Shown here: piece after piece, positions 26,594 to 35,779 of the stretch | Layout: each line of letters starts with the position of its first letter | How positions within the stretch are numbered: position 1 is the stretch's first letter | From: CAZICM01 sp964537685 | Lineage (GTDB): Bacteria; Myxococcota_A; Polyangia; Polyangiales; Polyangiaceae | Assembly: GCA_964537685.1 (NCBI GenBank) | Contig: CAZICM010000003.1 | Span: 62,001 to 126,000 of the forward strand | DNA: 64,000 nt | Direction of reading: 5' to 3' | The notes under the pieces: generated by a model | Databases searched by the model: none | Told to the model about the DNA's origin: nothing | The model's input: only the letters and a program-made list of their open reading frames with translations | Made by a program: the position numbers and the translations under genes

Positions 26594-28248
26594 CCAAACC
26601 AAATCGAACGCCGCTCCGACAAAGTGCGGTCGACCAAGCCTTGAATGATCGACCGCACCCGCTCGGATAGCCTTCCTACGAGCAATTCATCGTCCGCCGC
26701 TTCGGGGCCATAATCTTCAAAATCGATAGGCTCGCCAAAACGCACTTTCCATTTGGTGGGCGCGGGCAACAATCCCAGCGGGCCAAGCGCCGGAAATGTC
26801 GGTGTGATCGGTACATAGGGAATTCCAATCGATTTGGTCATGTATTCGATGCGATATAACATCGGATTGGCTTCTTCGGCACCGATAATGGCGCATGGAA
26901 TCAAGGGGGTTTGAGTCCGGAGGCACAGGCGTATAAAACCGCCGCGTCCAAATCGCTGGAGTTTATAGCGATCACCATAGAGTTTTCCGATGCCTTTGGC
27001 GCCTTCTGGAAATACGGCGACCAAACGTTCGTTGGATAGCAAGCGTTCGGCATTTTCTTGGCAGGCCCGGACGGCGCCCAGCCGGTTCATCGCGGCGCCG
27101 ATAAAGGGCAGGTAATAAATAAAATCTTCGGATAGCCAGCGGAGTTCGCGGGCTTTGGGATGCTCGCGGCGGATGATGGTGCGGAGCATCACGCCGTCGT
27201 AGGGGAGCGTTCCTCCAGAATGGTTGGAAACGATAAGGCAGCGGCCTGTGCCGGGAATCTGTTCAATGCCTTGGGTGTCGACGCGGAAATAATATTTATG
27301 AAGAAAATCAAAGAATGGGATGTATCTCTTTTCGTATTTAGGATCGAGGCCAAATTCATCGACGTCCTCGGAGCGGTTTTTCATTCCGCGGCGGCCCCAT
27401 TTGTGCAGGTAAAAGTCGGTCGATAGGAGTTCGCGCGCGGTGACGCTGTCTTCGGGCGGGCTGCTTTCGGGGGCCGGGCTTTGGCGTTTGGACGATGCCG
27501 TGCCGCGCGATTCGGGAGCTCCGCTGCCGGGGTCTTTTCGGTTTTGGCGGATGAGCTGATCGAGACGGGCCTCGAGGTCGTGAATCTGATGCTGGATCTC
27601 TTCGGCGGTGGGCGTTGCGGCGGGGTTTTGAGATTGGGCCTGATGCGATGACAGGGAATGGCTGTGCGCTTCGCCGGATATCTGGCTTTCGCCGGTTGGA
27701 AGGGGGGCGATTTCGGCGATGTTCGGGTGGTCGTGATCGAGCTGTGCGGCAGGCTCGCGCGGTTTTGGAGAAGGCGTATTGGGCGGCGGCAGCGGCGGTA
27801 GCGGTGAGGGCGGGGCGGGTTTCGGTGTTTCAGGGGCTCGCCTTCGCGAAGGTTCAGAGCGGCGCGGTTCGGCGCTGCGCCGAAGCTCTAGTTCATCGGG
27901 AGGAGGCTGGGATTTGGAGCGCCATGTGGCGGGCTCTTTGTCGGGGTCGCGGGCGGGGGCCGCGATGGTTATATCGGCGCTTTTCGGCGGCGGAATCAGC
28001 GCAGGCTCCGCTGCGCGTTCGACGGACGGAACAGGAGGCGGCGCAGGAATCCGGGGCTTGGAGACGGCTTGGCGGGCAAACATTTGATCGAAGCCATCGT
28101 CATCGAAGGAAAAAGGATCGGGCGGCGGAGCCGGTGAGGCCGGAGGGGCCTCGGCTTCGGGCGCGTGGAGAGCCGGGTCTCCAAACTGATCCGGGCTTCG
28201 ATCCGTGGGCGCGGCGAGAGGAGGTTGGCTCGGGTCGCTGTCGTTCAT
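26590..28248 (-). CDS. lysophospholipid-acyltransferase-type protein with long disordered N-terminus
   Basis: Probable O-acyltransferase of lipid synthesis, on the inner face of the membrane. The ATG at 28248 lies 17 bases after the SDR stop; the frame is open further upstream but inside that gene. About 1-230 is low-complexity Pro/Ala/Glu with a short coiled coil (EIQHQIHDLEARLDQLIRQN). The PlsC-like domain follows, with VSNHSGGTLPYDG at about 344 and VAVFPEGAKGIGK at about 411. The first motif reads H-x7-D rather than the common H-x4-D, as in some atypical acyltransferases. Pairing with an NAD-dependent epimerase/dehydratase-like gene resembles the mycobacterial Rv0501-Rv0502 pair (recalled, not searched). 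Confidence 0.8.
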   Translation of the reverse strand: MNDSDPSQPPLAAPTDRSPDQFGDPALHAPEAEAPPASPAPPPDPFSFDDDGFDQMFARQAVSKPRIPAPPPVPSVERAAEPALIPPPKSADITIAAPARDPDKEPATWRSKSQPPPDELELRRSAEPRRSEPSRRRAPETPKPAPPSPLPPLPPPNTPSPKPREPAAQLDHDHPNIAEIAPLPTGESQISGEAHSHSLSSHQAQSQNPAATPTAEEIQHQIHDLEARLDQLIRQNRKDPGSGAPESRGTASSKRQSPAPESSPPEDSVTARELLSTDFYLHKWGRRGMKNRSEDVDEFGLDPKYEKRYIPFFDFLHKYYFRVDTQGIEQIPGTGRCLIVSNHSGGTLPYDGVMLRTIIRREHPKARELRWLSEDFIYYLPFIGAAMNRLGAVRACQENAERLLSNERLVAVFPEGAKGIGKLYGDRYKLQRFGRGGFIRLCLRTQTPLIPCAIIGAEEANPMLYRIEYMTKSIGIPYVPITPTFPALGPLGLLPAPTKWKVRFGEPIDFEDYGPEAADDELLVGRLSERVRSIIQGLVDRTLSERRSIWFG

Positions 28249-28265
28249 GGCTTGTGTGGGCACCC

Positions 28266-29387
28266 TTAGGTGGTGCGAGGTTCTTGAATCAAGTTGGCTT
28301 CGCGAAGCCGTCTCGCGCTGATGTAATCCAGGAGGGCTTCGCGGGTGGAGTACGCGGGGCGAAATCCCATGGCGGTCCGGGCTTTCGTTCCATCCGCGAC
28401 GCAAATGTAGCGGAGATAGCGAAGGAAGCTCGGCGGTGCGTGGGCAAGCTTGGCGGCCCACATCGCGGATACGAGCGGGCCCGCAGCGGTGTGGAGAACG
28501 GGAACGGCGATGCGTCCGGCGAGTTTGATAACGGTGGACAAGGGGAGCACGCCGTCGCCGGTGATATTGAATGTGCCGTAAAAATCCTTGTCGATCGCGA
28601 GTTTAAAGGCGGCGATGGCATCGACTTCATGAACGAATTGCCAGAGCGGATCGAAGCCGAGCAAGGTGAGGGCGGCGCGTTCATCGAGATAGCGGGTGAC
28701 GTAGTTGCGGACGGTGGGGCCGACGATGGGCGCCGTTCTCAGGATGGTGACCAGTGTGCCTTTGGCCTTTGCGCCGAAGGCATTGACCGCGTGCTCGGCG
28801 GCGATTTTGTCGGAAAAAAAAGACTCTTCGAGATCGGCGCGCAGGGGATGGCGTTCGGTGAGGAAGTTGGGATTGGTGGGGTGCGCGCCGTAGAGAATGG
28901 TTTGGCTCCATAGGATGAGTTTGCGCGGGCTGACATGGCGGGCCGCGTTGAGCAGATGCATCGTGCCTACGGATTCGAGTTCGTGAGCCCAGCCTGTTGC
29001 GTGGGTGGGCGATGAAAGAAAGGCTAGGTGGAGCAGCGTGTCGGCGCGGTGTTCGGTGAGGGTTTTGGTAATTTTGTCGACCGAGGAGGGCGCCGTGAGA
29101 TCGATATCGACGCAAATGGTTTTGCGTCCTTTGGTGTCGGGGGGCCGGATATCGAAGGCGATGATGTTTTTGATGCGCCGGTCTTCTTCGAGCAGGCCGA
29201 TCAAGTTCCGGCCGAGGAACGAGCAGGCGCCGGTGAGGGCGATGGTTTTGCCTTCGGGGCTGATGGATGGATGAGCGCTGTGCGCCTCGCGGTTTTCGTT
29301 TGGGGCGCTGCTAGCCGGGAGTTGAGAGCCGAGAGGAGAAAGCGGGGCGTCCGCGGGTTTGGACACGGAAGAGTTGGGCGGCGTCAT
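28266..29387 (-). CDS. NAD-dependent epimerase/dehydratase-like SDR protein
   Basis: Extended short-chain dehydrogenase fold. A 45-residue Pro/Ser lead is followed by the nucleotide-binding LTGACSFLGRNLIG (about 53-66), an acidic end of strand 2 (IAFDIRPP), LLHLAFLSSPT and the substrate region. The family catalytic Tyr-x3-Lys appears as FFSDK in EESFFSDKIAAE, so the Tyr position holds Phe while the Lys is kept. This suggests altered or lost redox chemistry. It lies immediately upstream of the acyltransferase gene and is probably co-transcribed, so a role in envelope lipid handling is inferred. Confidence 0.8.
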   Translation of the reverse strand: MTPPNSSVSKPADAPLSPLGSQLPASSAPNENREAHSAHPSISPEGKTIALTGACSFLGRNLIGLLEEDRRIKNIIAFDIRPPDTKGRKTICVDIDLTAPSSVDKITKTLTEHRADTLLHLAFLSSPTHATGWAHELESVGTMHLLNAARHVSPRKLILWSQTILYGAHPTNPNFLTERHPLRADLEESFFSDKIAAEHAVNAFGAKAKGTLVTILRTAPIVGPTVRNYVTRYLDERAALTLLGFDPLWQFVHEVDAIAAFKLAIDKDFYGTFNITGDGVLPLSTVIKLAGRIAVPVLHTAAGPLVSAMWAAKLAHAPPSFLRYLRYICVADGTKARTAMGFRPAYSTREALLDYISARRLREANLIQEPRTT

Positions 29388-29466
29388 TCACGCGGTTTTT
29401 AAGCTAGAGGGGCTTTTCCGGGTAATCAACGGCGATGTGGGGCAGGCGTGCTTTTTGAGTTCGGTT

Positions 29467-30894
29467 TTAGGGGGCGGCCGAGGGTGAGCAGCGCAGTGGA
29501 ACAAAGCTGAGGGAGGCGTCCCGCTGAAGCCACAGGTCGACTGTATTTCCCTTTGAAGATGCGGCGAAATGTTCGGCGTCGGCGATGGGGATCGGTCCTT
29601 GGAGAGGGTTTCCTGATGGATCGAGCACAAGTCCGTAGACCACGCGCCGGCTCTGTTCACAGCCCAATGGTGCAATCCAGAGCGCGAGCACGCCCTGTTC
29701 GAGGCGTCTTAATGCGCCGAGGATGGGAGGTGTTGGAACGGGGATTTCGATTCCCGGTGCGCCTGCCCGCTCAAAACGGAGGAGTGCTCCTTTGGCAGGT
29801 TTGGGAAGGGCATCTTGGGGTGGTGCGGTATCGGGCGCATCGTCCGCGCTGCCGGACGGCTGGGGCTCTTCTTGGGTGGGCGCGGGTGCTGCTTCGTTTT
29901 GTTCGGGGCGGGCAATACAGCCGTTTTCATTGACGGGATTGCCGTAGACCATCGCGATTGGAAGCGGAGCCGATAGAACGTCCAGTGTTCCGTGGGGCGC
30001 GGGCAGCCGGGCTATTTCTTTGGGGTCGCCGACTCCAGCTTGGTAAAACAATAGCGATGTTTTGGTGGTCAATGCGATAGGTGGTGGAAATGTATTTAAA
30101 GAATTTGGTTGTATATTTGATCCAGTTGAATTTGCCGTAGATGGGTTATCCATTTGATAGGATTCGTAGGCGCCGTGGGCAAATCCGATTGGATTGGCTC
30201 CGGTATCGCCTTCTGGAGGGATGATATCGATGGATTTCCACTGTGAAAAAGGAGCGTTTGCCTGGCCCAGCCAGAGTGTCGCGCCGGCCGCTGCGACTTT
30301 GGCCATGCGGGTGGTGAGAAGGGCGCATTGGTCTTTTTCACAGGCGATATCGACGGCGTGAAAATGATCGCCCTCGCCGACGGTTTCGGCTTTGCCATCG
30401 CGGATGAGTTCGACTTTGGCGATGGTTTCGTCGATTTGCGTTTCGTTGGCGGCAATAAAGCCGTGAGCCTCGGAGCGTGTGAAGACGGGCATGTCCTCGG
30501 CCACAAACCAAGGAAAAGGTTTGGGGTTTTTCATCTCTCCCGAAAGCATTTGTTCGAAGGCGCCGACGCCCGAAAGTTTGGGAGGATCGCCTTCGGCTTG
30601 GGCGATGAGCAGCATGCCCAGGGTGCGGGGCTCTGAAACAAAGCGTGTGAGTTTCGGAAGATCGGCTTCGGAAATGCGTTCGCGCAGGCTGCATCCCGAG
30701 GGAAGGGCGATGCCAGAGCGGGCCGCGCGGAAGGGTTTGAAGTGGAGAGGAGCAGGAGGTGCCAGCATCGGGGCCATCGGGTGCGGTGCGGGAGGCGCTT
30801 CGGTGGGGTTGGGCGGCGAGGTGCATGGGCCGCACCCCGAAAGCGCGAATGAAAGGGCTAGGAATGCGTAGTTCCGATGAGATTGGATGCTCAT
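29467..30894 (-). CDS. lipoprotein of unknown function
   Basis: Not recognised. Start at ATG 30894 because it directly precedes a lipoprotein signal (LSFALSGC, Cys21); the frame remains open upstream without such a feature. The mature part begins with a Pro-rich linker, followed by alternating beta-like segments without obvious repeats, a second acidic/Pro-rich linker (about 340-375), and a C-terminal part with several Cys. It resembles the many orphan lipoproteins of myxobacteria. It is divergent from the kinase gene at 31098, with about 200 bases between them. Confidence 0.65.
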   Translation of the reverse strand: MSIQSHRNYAFLALSFALSGCGPCTSPPNPTEAPPAPHPMAPMLAPPAPLHFKPFRAARSGIALPSGCSLRERISEADLPKLTRFVSEPRTLGMLLIAQAEGDPPKLSGVGAFEQMLSGEMKNPKPFPWFVAEDMPVFTRSEAHGFIAANETQIDETIAKVELIRDGKAETVGEGDHFHAVDIACEKDQCALLTTRMAKVAAAGATLWLGQANAPFSQWKSIDIIPPEGDTGANPIGFAHGAYESYQMDNPSTANSTGSNIQPNSLNTFPPPIALTTKTSLLFYQAGVGDPKEIARLPAPHGTLDVLSAPLPIAMVYGNPVNENGCIARPEQNEAAPAPTQEEPQPSGSADDAPDTAPPQDALPKPAKGALLRFERAGAPGIEIPVPTPPILGALRRLEQGVLALWIAPLGCEQSRRVVYGLVLDPSGNPLQGPIPIADAEHFAASSKGNTVDLWLQRDASLSFVPLRCSPSAAP

Positions 30895-31097
30895 TCGAGG
30901 GGGCGGCTTTTCGCGGTGGCTGGAGCTTGGGTAGACCATTAGACAGGCCGCAAGAAGAAGCGGCGAGGCTCTGTTGTTTGAAGCATAAGACGCCCGGCGC
31001 GAACTCTTCAATGTCGGCGCAAGGCGCGTTAGCATGAGCCAATTCAGGCCAGCATGCGAAGGGCGACCCACAACAAAAAGCGCGGGAGAGGGCAGCG

Positions 31098-32648
31098 ATG
31101 AATGCTGTTGCCGCGCCGCCCCCAGGCAGCTTTATCGCCGGTAAATATCGGGTGGAACGCACACTCGGCACGGGCGGTATGGCTGTGGTGGTCGAGGCCG
31201 TGCATGTGGTTTTGGGGCAGCGGGTCGCGATTAAAATTCTTCATGAGAGCGCTTCGCGATCGCCGGCTTTGATCGAGCGTTTCCGGCAGGAGGCGCAAAT
31301 CGCCGCTCAGCTTCCGGGCGAGCATATTGTGCGCGTTACGGATATCGGCCAGACGGAGAGGGGCGAGCCGTTTTTGGTGATGGAGCTGCTTGTGGGCCGC
31401 GACCTCGAGGGAGAGCTCGCCGTGCGGCGCTGGCTGCCGAGGGAAGAAGCGGTCGATTTATTGCTGCAGGCTTGTGAAGGCGTGGCGGAGGCGCATGCGG
31501 CCGGCCTGGTTCACCGCGATTTAAAGCCTGCCAATCTATTTTTGACGCGAAGGCGCGATGGAAGCCCTCATGTGAAGGTGCTGGATTTTGGAATATCCAA
31601 GCTCTTAAACCGCGAGGAATCGCTTTCGCTTACGCAGACAACGCATCATTTCGGAACACCGCTGTACATGTCTCCCGAGCAAGTCGAGTCGGTGAAACAT
31701 GTGGATGCGCGCAGCGATCAGCATTCGCTGGGAGCCATTCTGTACACGATGCTGGCGGGGAGGCCGCCTTATGTCGCGCCTACGCTGACCGCGATTTCCG
31801 TGCTGATTGCGACGCAGAATCCGCCGAGTTTAAAGGGGATGCGGCCTGATATTCCCGATGGGCTCGAGGCGGCCATCATGCAGGCCATTGCAAAGAAGCC
31901 TGAGCATCGCTTTGCGGATCTTGGAGCGTTTGCGGAAGCGCTCGCGCCGTTTGGCGGCGAAGGTGCATACGCTTGTGTGAGGCGTATCCGGAGCACGCTG
32001 ATGTCGTCTCAGCCGCGATCGACCTTTGCATCGGTGCCTTCTGTTGCCGAGCTCGCGCCTGCGCCCTCGCGGCCTCATGGTCTTCCGGTGCCTTCGTTTT
32101 CCGATCCTGGAAGCAGCGGGCTGATTCCCAATCCCAGGCATTCAGCGCCTTCGTCGCCTTCGGGTTCGTGGACGGATATCAGCGGAATGCACAGCGGTTC
32201 GACGCATTCGCCGCCCGCATTTTCGCCGATGGGCCAGACCAGCGGCGCGCTTTCAACGGCATTGGGAAGCGAACGCCAGCCTGCGCCGGGTGGACGGCGG
32301 ATGTCGGTTGCGATTGCGATCGTGAGCGCGCTGGCTTTTGCGCTGGTGCTTGTGGTCGGCCTTGTGCTGATTGGCCCTTCATCCAGCGGTGACTCGAGTG
32401 CAGCGGCCTCGTCATCCACATCCAGCTCGCGTGAAGAGCCGCCGATCGCATCGGTGAAGACAGCAGAACCGGTATCGGCGGCTGAGCCTTCCGCCAGTGT
32501 TCAAGCACCAGAGCCACAGGCTTCGGCGCCTGCATCGGCTCAAACCAGTCTTTCAAGTTCGCCGGCCGCGCCAAAAACCACGGTCAAGCCGCTTTCGACG
32601 GTGAAGAAGAAGAAAGATCCGAGCGAGGTGTTCGGTGAGCGGCGATAA
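31098..32648 (+). CDS. membrane-anchored Hanks-type Ser/Thr protein kinase
   Basis: Cytoplasmic kinase domain with GTGGMA (about 24-29), Lys46 in VAIKIL, HRDLKPAN with Asp141, DFG at 163-165 and SPEQ; all expected catalytic residues present. A long Ser/Pro/Gly linker (about 290-400) leads to one membrane helix at about 402-424 (VAIAIVSALAFALVLVVGLV) and an Ala/Ser/Pro extracytoplasmic tail ending with a Lys cluster (STVKKKKDPSEVFGERR), similar to the end of the kinase at 4402-5856. GGGAGAGG precedes the ATG. The next gene starts 14 bases before its stop. No extracytoplasmic sensor domain is recognisable. Confidence 0.93.
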   Translation: MNAVAAPPPGSFIAGKYRVERTLGTGGMAVVVEAVHVVLGQRVAIKILHESASRSPALIERFRQEAQIAAQLPGEHIVRVTDIGQTERGEPFLVMELLVGRDLEGELAVRRWLPREEAVDLLLQACEGVAEAHAAGLVHRDLKPANLFLTRRRDGSPHVKVLDFGISKLLNREESLSLTQTTHHFGTPLYMSPEQVESVKHVDARSDQHSLGAILYTMLAGRPPYVAPTLTAISVLIATQNPPSLKGMRPDIPDGLEAAIMQAIAKKPEHRFADLGAFAEALAPFGGEGAYACVRRIRSTLMSSQPRSTFASVPSVAELAPAPSRPHGLPVPSFSDPGSSGLIPNPRHSAPSSPSGSWTDISGMHSGSTHSPPAFSPMGQTSGALSTALGSERQPAPGGRRMSVAIAIVSALAFALVLVVGLVLIGPSSSGDSSAAASSSTSSSREEPPIASVKTAEPVSAAEPSASVQAPEPQASAPASAQTSLSSSPAAPKTTVKPLSTVKKKKDPSEVFGERR

Positions 32649-33603
32649 GAGCCGGTCACATGGCTTCCGCGCTGTTCTTGCCGCTGCTCTTTCGGTGGGG
32701 ATGGCTGTTGCCGCGGCGGGGACGCCTGCGCAGGCGGCGCCGGGAGCGCGTGCCGAGGCCGATAAGCTCTTTCGCGAAGGAAAGAAGCTGTACGACGAGG
32801 GCAAATACAAAGAAGCGTGCGATGCGCTTGCGGCGAGTGATGCGCTCGATCCGGCGATTGGAACGCTGGGGCTGCTCGCGGCTTGTCATGAAAAGCAGGG
32901 CCGGCTGCTGGACGCTTGGAAAGAGTATTTGGAGACCAAAGAGCGGGCCTTGGCGAAGAAGGACGCGCGCGCGGCGTATGCGGGTGAGCAGGCTCAGGCG
33001 GTGAAGCTTCGGCTGGCCAGGCTGGCCATTGAGACCCGGGATGATCCAACGACGATGGAGATTACAAGGGATGGCGAGAGCATCCCGCCTTCGGTTGTTG
33101 GGGTGGCTGTTCCGGTCGATCCAGGCGAGCATGTGGTGATTGCGCGCGATTCCAAAAAGGCCGAATGGAAAAAGACCGTCAATTTAAAAGAAGGCGAAAC
33201 CAATACGGTTGTAATTCCTTCTTTTGCGGAGATGGGGAAGCAAAGCGGTCCTCCGCGATGGCTGGCGTATGCGCTTGGAGGCGCGGGGGTTGCGGGGCTT
33301 GGAGTTGGCGCCGTGACGGGCGGGCTTGCGCTGTCGAAAAACAGCGAGTCAAACGATCCTGCGGTGTGCAAGCGAACCGATCCTCAATGTCCAGCGCGGG
33401 ATTCGGCGCTGACGCTGGCCACGGTGTCGACCATTTCATTGATTGCCGGTGGTGCGCTGGTGGCGGCGGGAACGGTGGTCTTTTTTCTTTCGAGTCCTTC
33501 CGCTGCGCCGGGTGAGCCGGCATCGTCCGCGCGGGTAACGGTGCGAATCATTCCGGGAGCGGGGCCGTCGGGCGTTTTTATTGGGGCGGCGGGAACGTTT
33601 TAA
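32635..33603 (+). CDS. exported TPR/PEGA-like protein paired with Ser/Thr kinase
   Basis: Second member of the family described for 3396-4418. The GTG at 32635 has GAGG six bases upstream within the kinase gene. Signal peptide ends near residue 34 (TPAQA). TPR-like helices at about 40-125 (EADKLFREGKKLYDEGKYKE, GLLAACHEKQGRLLDAWKEY), a PEGA-like beta region at about 130-200 (VAVPVDPGEHVVIARD), two hydrophobic segments (WLAYALGGAGVAGLGVGAV and ISLIAGGALVAAGTVVFF) with Cys residues in the loop between (VCKRTDPQCP), and a C-terminal GTF. Its TAA overlaps the TAA of the convergent GNAT gene through TTAA. Confidence 0.8.
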   Translation: MSGDKSRSHGFRAVLAAALSVGMAVAAAGTPAQAAPGARAEADKLFREGKKLYDEGKYKEACDALAASDALDPAIGTLGLLAACHEKQGRLLDAWKEYLETKERALAKKDARAAYAGEQAQAVKLRLARLAIETRDDPTTMEITRDGESIPPSVVGVAVPVDPGEHVVIARDSKKAEWKKTVNLKEGETNTVVIPSFAEMGKQSGPPRWLAYALGGAGVAGLGVGAVTGGLALSKNSESNDPAVCKRTDPQCPARDSALTLATVSTISLIAGGALVAAGTVVFFLSSPSAAPGEPASSARVTVRIIPGAGPSGVFIGAAGTF

Positions 33604-34235
33604 AGCCGGGGAAATTCGCGCCTTAGAACGGGATAGGGCTCGAAGGAATTCACTTCAATAAAGCCATGGGCGGCAAATGCGCCGATCGGCCCCGTCCACA
33701 TTTCTTCGTCGCTGACGGGCTCTTTGGGTCTGCGCGGAAAGGCTTCAAGCGCGCGGGCACCCCATGCGGGCGCGAAGTGTACAGCGCCTTCAATGAGGGC
33801 GTGGGCGATGCCGCGATGCCGGTAGGCGGGATGGACGAGCGCGCATCCAACGGTGAACACGCCTGTGCGATCTCCTTCAAAACAAGGCAAATTCTTGTAG
33901 AGGCGGCGTTCGTAGGCTTTGCTCATGACGGCGAGCGGCGCGACTTTAAGCCAGCCCACCGCAATGGGCGGCTGAGCGGGTTGTTCGAGAAGGGCGACGA
34001 TGCCCCGGGCTTCGGGATGGCCTTCGCAAAGCGCTTTGGAAAAGGCCGATTTGTTTTCATCGGGGCTCAGTGCGCAGCGTTCGAGCCAAGCGTTGTTTGT
34101 GCCTTCGAAGTGAAAGAACCGGCAGTAGCAAGGCGATGAAGCGGCTTCGAAGAGAGCAATGAGCGGTGAAAGATGTTCGGGGCCCGCTTCCCGGATATCG
34201 AGCGCTTTAGAGAGCGGTTCTTGGTTGTTGTTCAT
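33600..34235 (-). CDS. GNAT-family N-acetyltransferase
   Basis: Acetyl-CoA-dependent transferase of unknown substrate; cytoplasmic. The ATG at 34235 overlaps the gatA stop as ATGA, which fixes the start and implies coupling. Core GNAT features: VFTVGCALVHPAYRHRGIAHALIEGAV, in which HPAYRHRGIA is the acetyl-CoA pyrophosphate loop (motif A), and ARALEAFPR. The N-terminal part contains CYCRFFHF, typical of a GNAT subgroup of about 200 residues. Relation to amidotransferase function is not evident; the coupling may only be positional. Confidence 0.85.
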   Translation of the reverse strand: MNNNQEPLSKALDIREAGPEHLSPLIALFEAASSPCYCRFFHFEGTNNAWLERCALSPDENKSAFSKALCEGHPEARGIVALLEQPAQPPIAVGWLKVAPLAVMSKAYERRLYKNLPCFEGDRTGVFTVGCALVHPAYRHRGIAHALIEGAVHFAPAWGARALEAFPRRPKEPVSDEEMWTGPIGAFAAHGFIEVNSFEPYPVLRREFPRL

Positions 34236-35776
34236 GATGAAAAGGCAGCGGGGCGCAGGCCGCGCACTGGAGAGATTTGTTCCCAGGCGTGGGCGACGGA
34301 GCACATCCGGGCTTCCTGAAGGGCCGGCGCGATGATTTGAAGTCCGATGGGAAGGGCTTTGGTGTTGTCCTGCGCGGCCGTCATTCCGCAGGGAACGCTG
34401 ATCGCTGGAAGTCCCGCCATGCTGGCTGGAAGGGTAAAGACGTCGGCCAGATACATCGCGAGGGGATCTTCCGTGCGTTCGCCAAGGCGGAATGCGGGTG
34501 TGGGCGAGACCGGCGCGGCGATGACATCGACCTTGGCAAAGGCTTCTTCAAAGTCCTTGCGAATCAGCGTTCGGACACGCTGGGCGCGCAGGTAATAGGC
34601 ATCGTAGTAACCGGCCGAAAGCACATAAGTGCCGAGCATGATGCGGCGCTTTACTTCTTTGCCAAATCCAGCTTCGCGCGTTGCGCTGTAGAACGAGGCC
34701 AAATCCGATTTCGGCGATGCGGAAGATGCGCGAAGGCCATAGCGGACGCCGTCGAAGCGCGCGAGGTTGGATGAGGCTTCGGCTGTGGCCAGGATGTAAT
34801 AGGCCGCGACCGCATAGCGTGTGTGTGGCATCTGGACCCGGTGCACGCTGCATCCCAAGCCCTCTAGTTTGGAGATGGCTGCCTGGACGTGTTCAGCGAC
34901 CGATGAATCCAGCCCTTCTCCAAAATATTCGTCGGGCACGCCGATGCGCAGGCCGCGTATGTCTTGTCCGCAGGCGTTTTCATATTCGCCTGCCGGAGCG
35001 GGAATACACGTCGCATCGCGGGGATCTGCGCCGGATATCACCTGCAATAGCCTTGCGGCGCTTCGCACATCGCCCGCGAGGGGGCCGATTTGATCGAGGC
35101 TCGATGCGAACGCTATCAGCCCGTAGCGCGATACGCGGCCATACGTGGGTTTGATACCGACCGCTCCACATAGCGATGCGGGCTGGCGAATCGAGCCTCC
35201 CGTGTCTGAACCGAGAGCGCCGGGCATCATTCCCGCGGCCACGCATACGGCGCTTCCGCCTGATGAGCCGCCCGGTGTGCGGGTGAGATCCCAAGGGTTT
35301 TTAGCGGGGAAAAACGCACTGTTTTCCGTGGACGAACCCATCGCGAATTCATCCATGTTGCACTTGGCAAAGAGAACGGCGCCCGCCGCGCGAAGTCTTG
35401 CAACAACAGTTGCGTCATAGGGCGGCTGATATCCCGTTGCGGTGTTCTCCGAAGGCTTTGCCGCGGGGTTTGCCTTTCGTGTGAGAATTTTGGAGCCCGC
35501 TGTTGTCGGCATGTTGTGGGTGCAGAGCGCGTCCTTCAGCCCAATGGGAACACCCGCCAGTGGGCCGAGTTCAATCTTGCGGCTGCGCTTCATGTCGATG
35601 TTGCGCGCATCGTGAATGGCGAGTTCGGCATCGACATGAAGAAACGCGCCGAGCGATTTATCCCGCTCTTCAATGCGGGCAAGCGCGAGCGCCGTGACAT
35701 GTTCGGCGGAGACTTCGCCCGAGCGAACCAATGAGGCGATTTCGTGGATGGGCCGATCGAGGAGATGTCCGCTCAC
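34232..35776 (-). CDS. gatA: aspartyl/glutamyl-tRNA amidotransferase subunit A
   Basis: Glutaminase subunit of GatCAB, which converts Glu-tRNA(Gln) or Asp-tRNA(Asn) to the amide form. The amidase triad is visible: Lys81 in PIGLKDALC, cis-Ser in TPGGSSGGSAV (171/172) and Ser195 in SDTGGSIRQP. Also NMDEFAMGSSTENS and the C-terminal LPASMAGLPAISVPCG. Length 514 is slightly above average. The start is a GTG at 35776, four bases after the gatC stop. gatB is not in the window. Confidence 0.95.
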   Translation of the reverse strand: MSGHLLDRPIHEIASLVRSGEVSAEHVTALALARIEERDKSLGAFLHVDAELAIHDARNIDMKRSRKIELGPLAGVPIGLKDALCTHNMPTTAGSKILTRKANPAAKPSENTATGYQPPYDATVVARLRAAGAVLFAKCNMDEFAMGSSTENSAFFPAKNPWDLTRTPGGSSGGSAVCVAAGMMPGALGSDTGGSIRQPASLCGAVGIKPTYGRVSRYGLIAFASSLDQIGPLAGDVRSAARLLQVISGADPRDATCIPAPAGEYENACGQDIRGLRIGVPDEYFGEGLDSSVAEHVQAAISKLEGLGCSVHRVQMPHTRYAVAAYYILATAEASSNLARFDGVRYGLRASSASPKSDLASFYSATREAGFGKEVKRRIMLGTYVLSAGYYDAYYLRAQRVRTLIRKDFEEAFAKVDVIAAPVSPTPAFRLGERTEDPLAMYLADVFTLPASMAGLPAISVPCGMTAAQDNTKALPIGLQIIAPALQEARMCSVAHAWEQISPVRGLRPAAFSS

Positions 35777-35779
35777 AAT

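Noticed and set aside
27615..28913. Long plus-strand ORF of 432 codons opposite the acyltransferase and SDR genes
   Set aside because: Antisense to two recognised enzymes, rich in Arg/Gly, and spanning their intergenic junction; no domain is visible.
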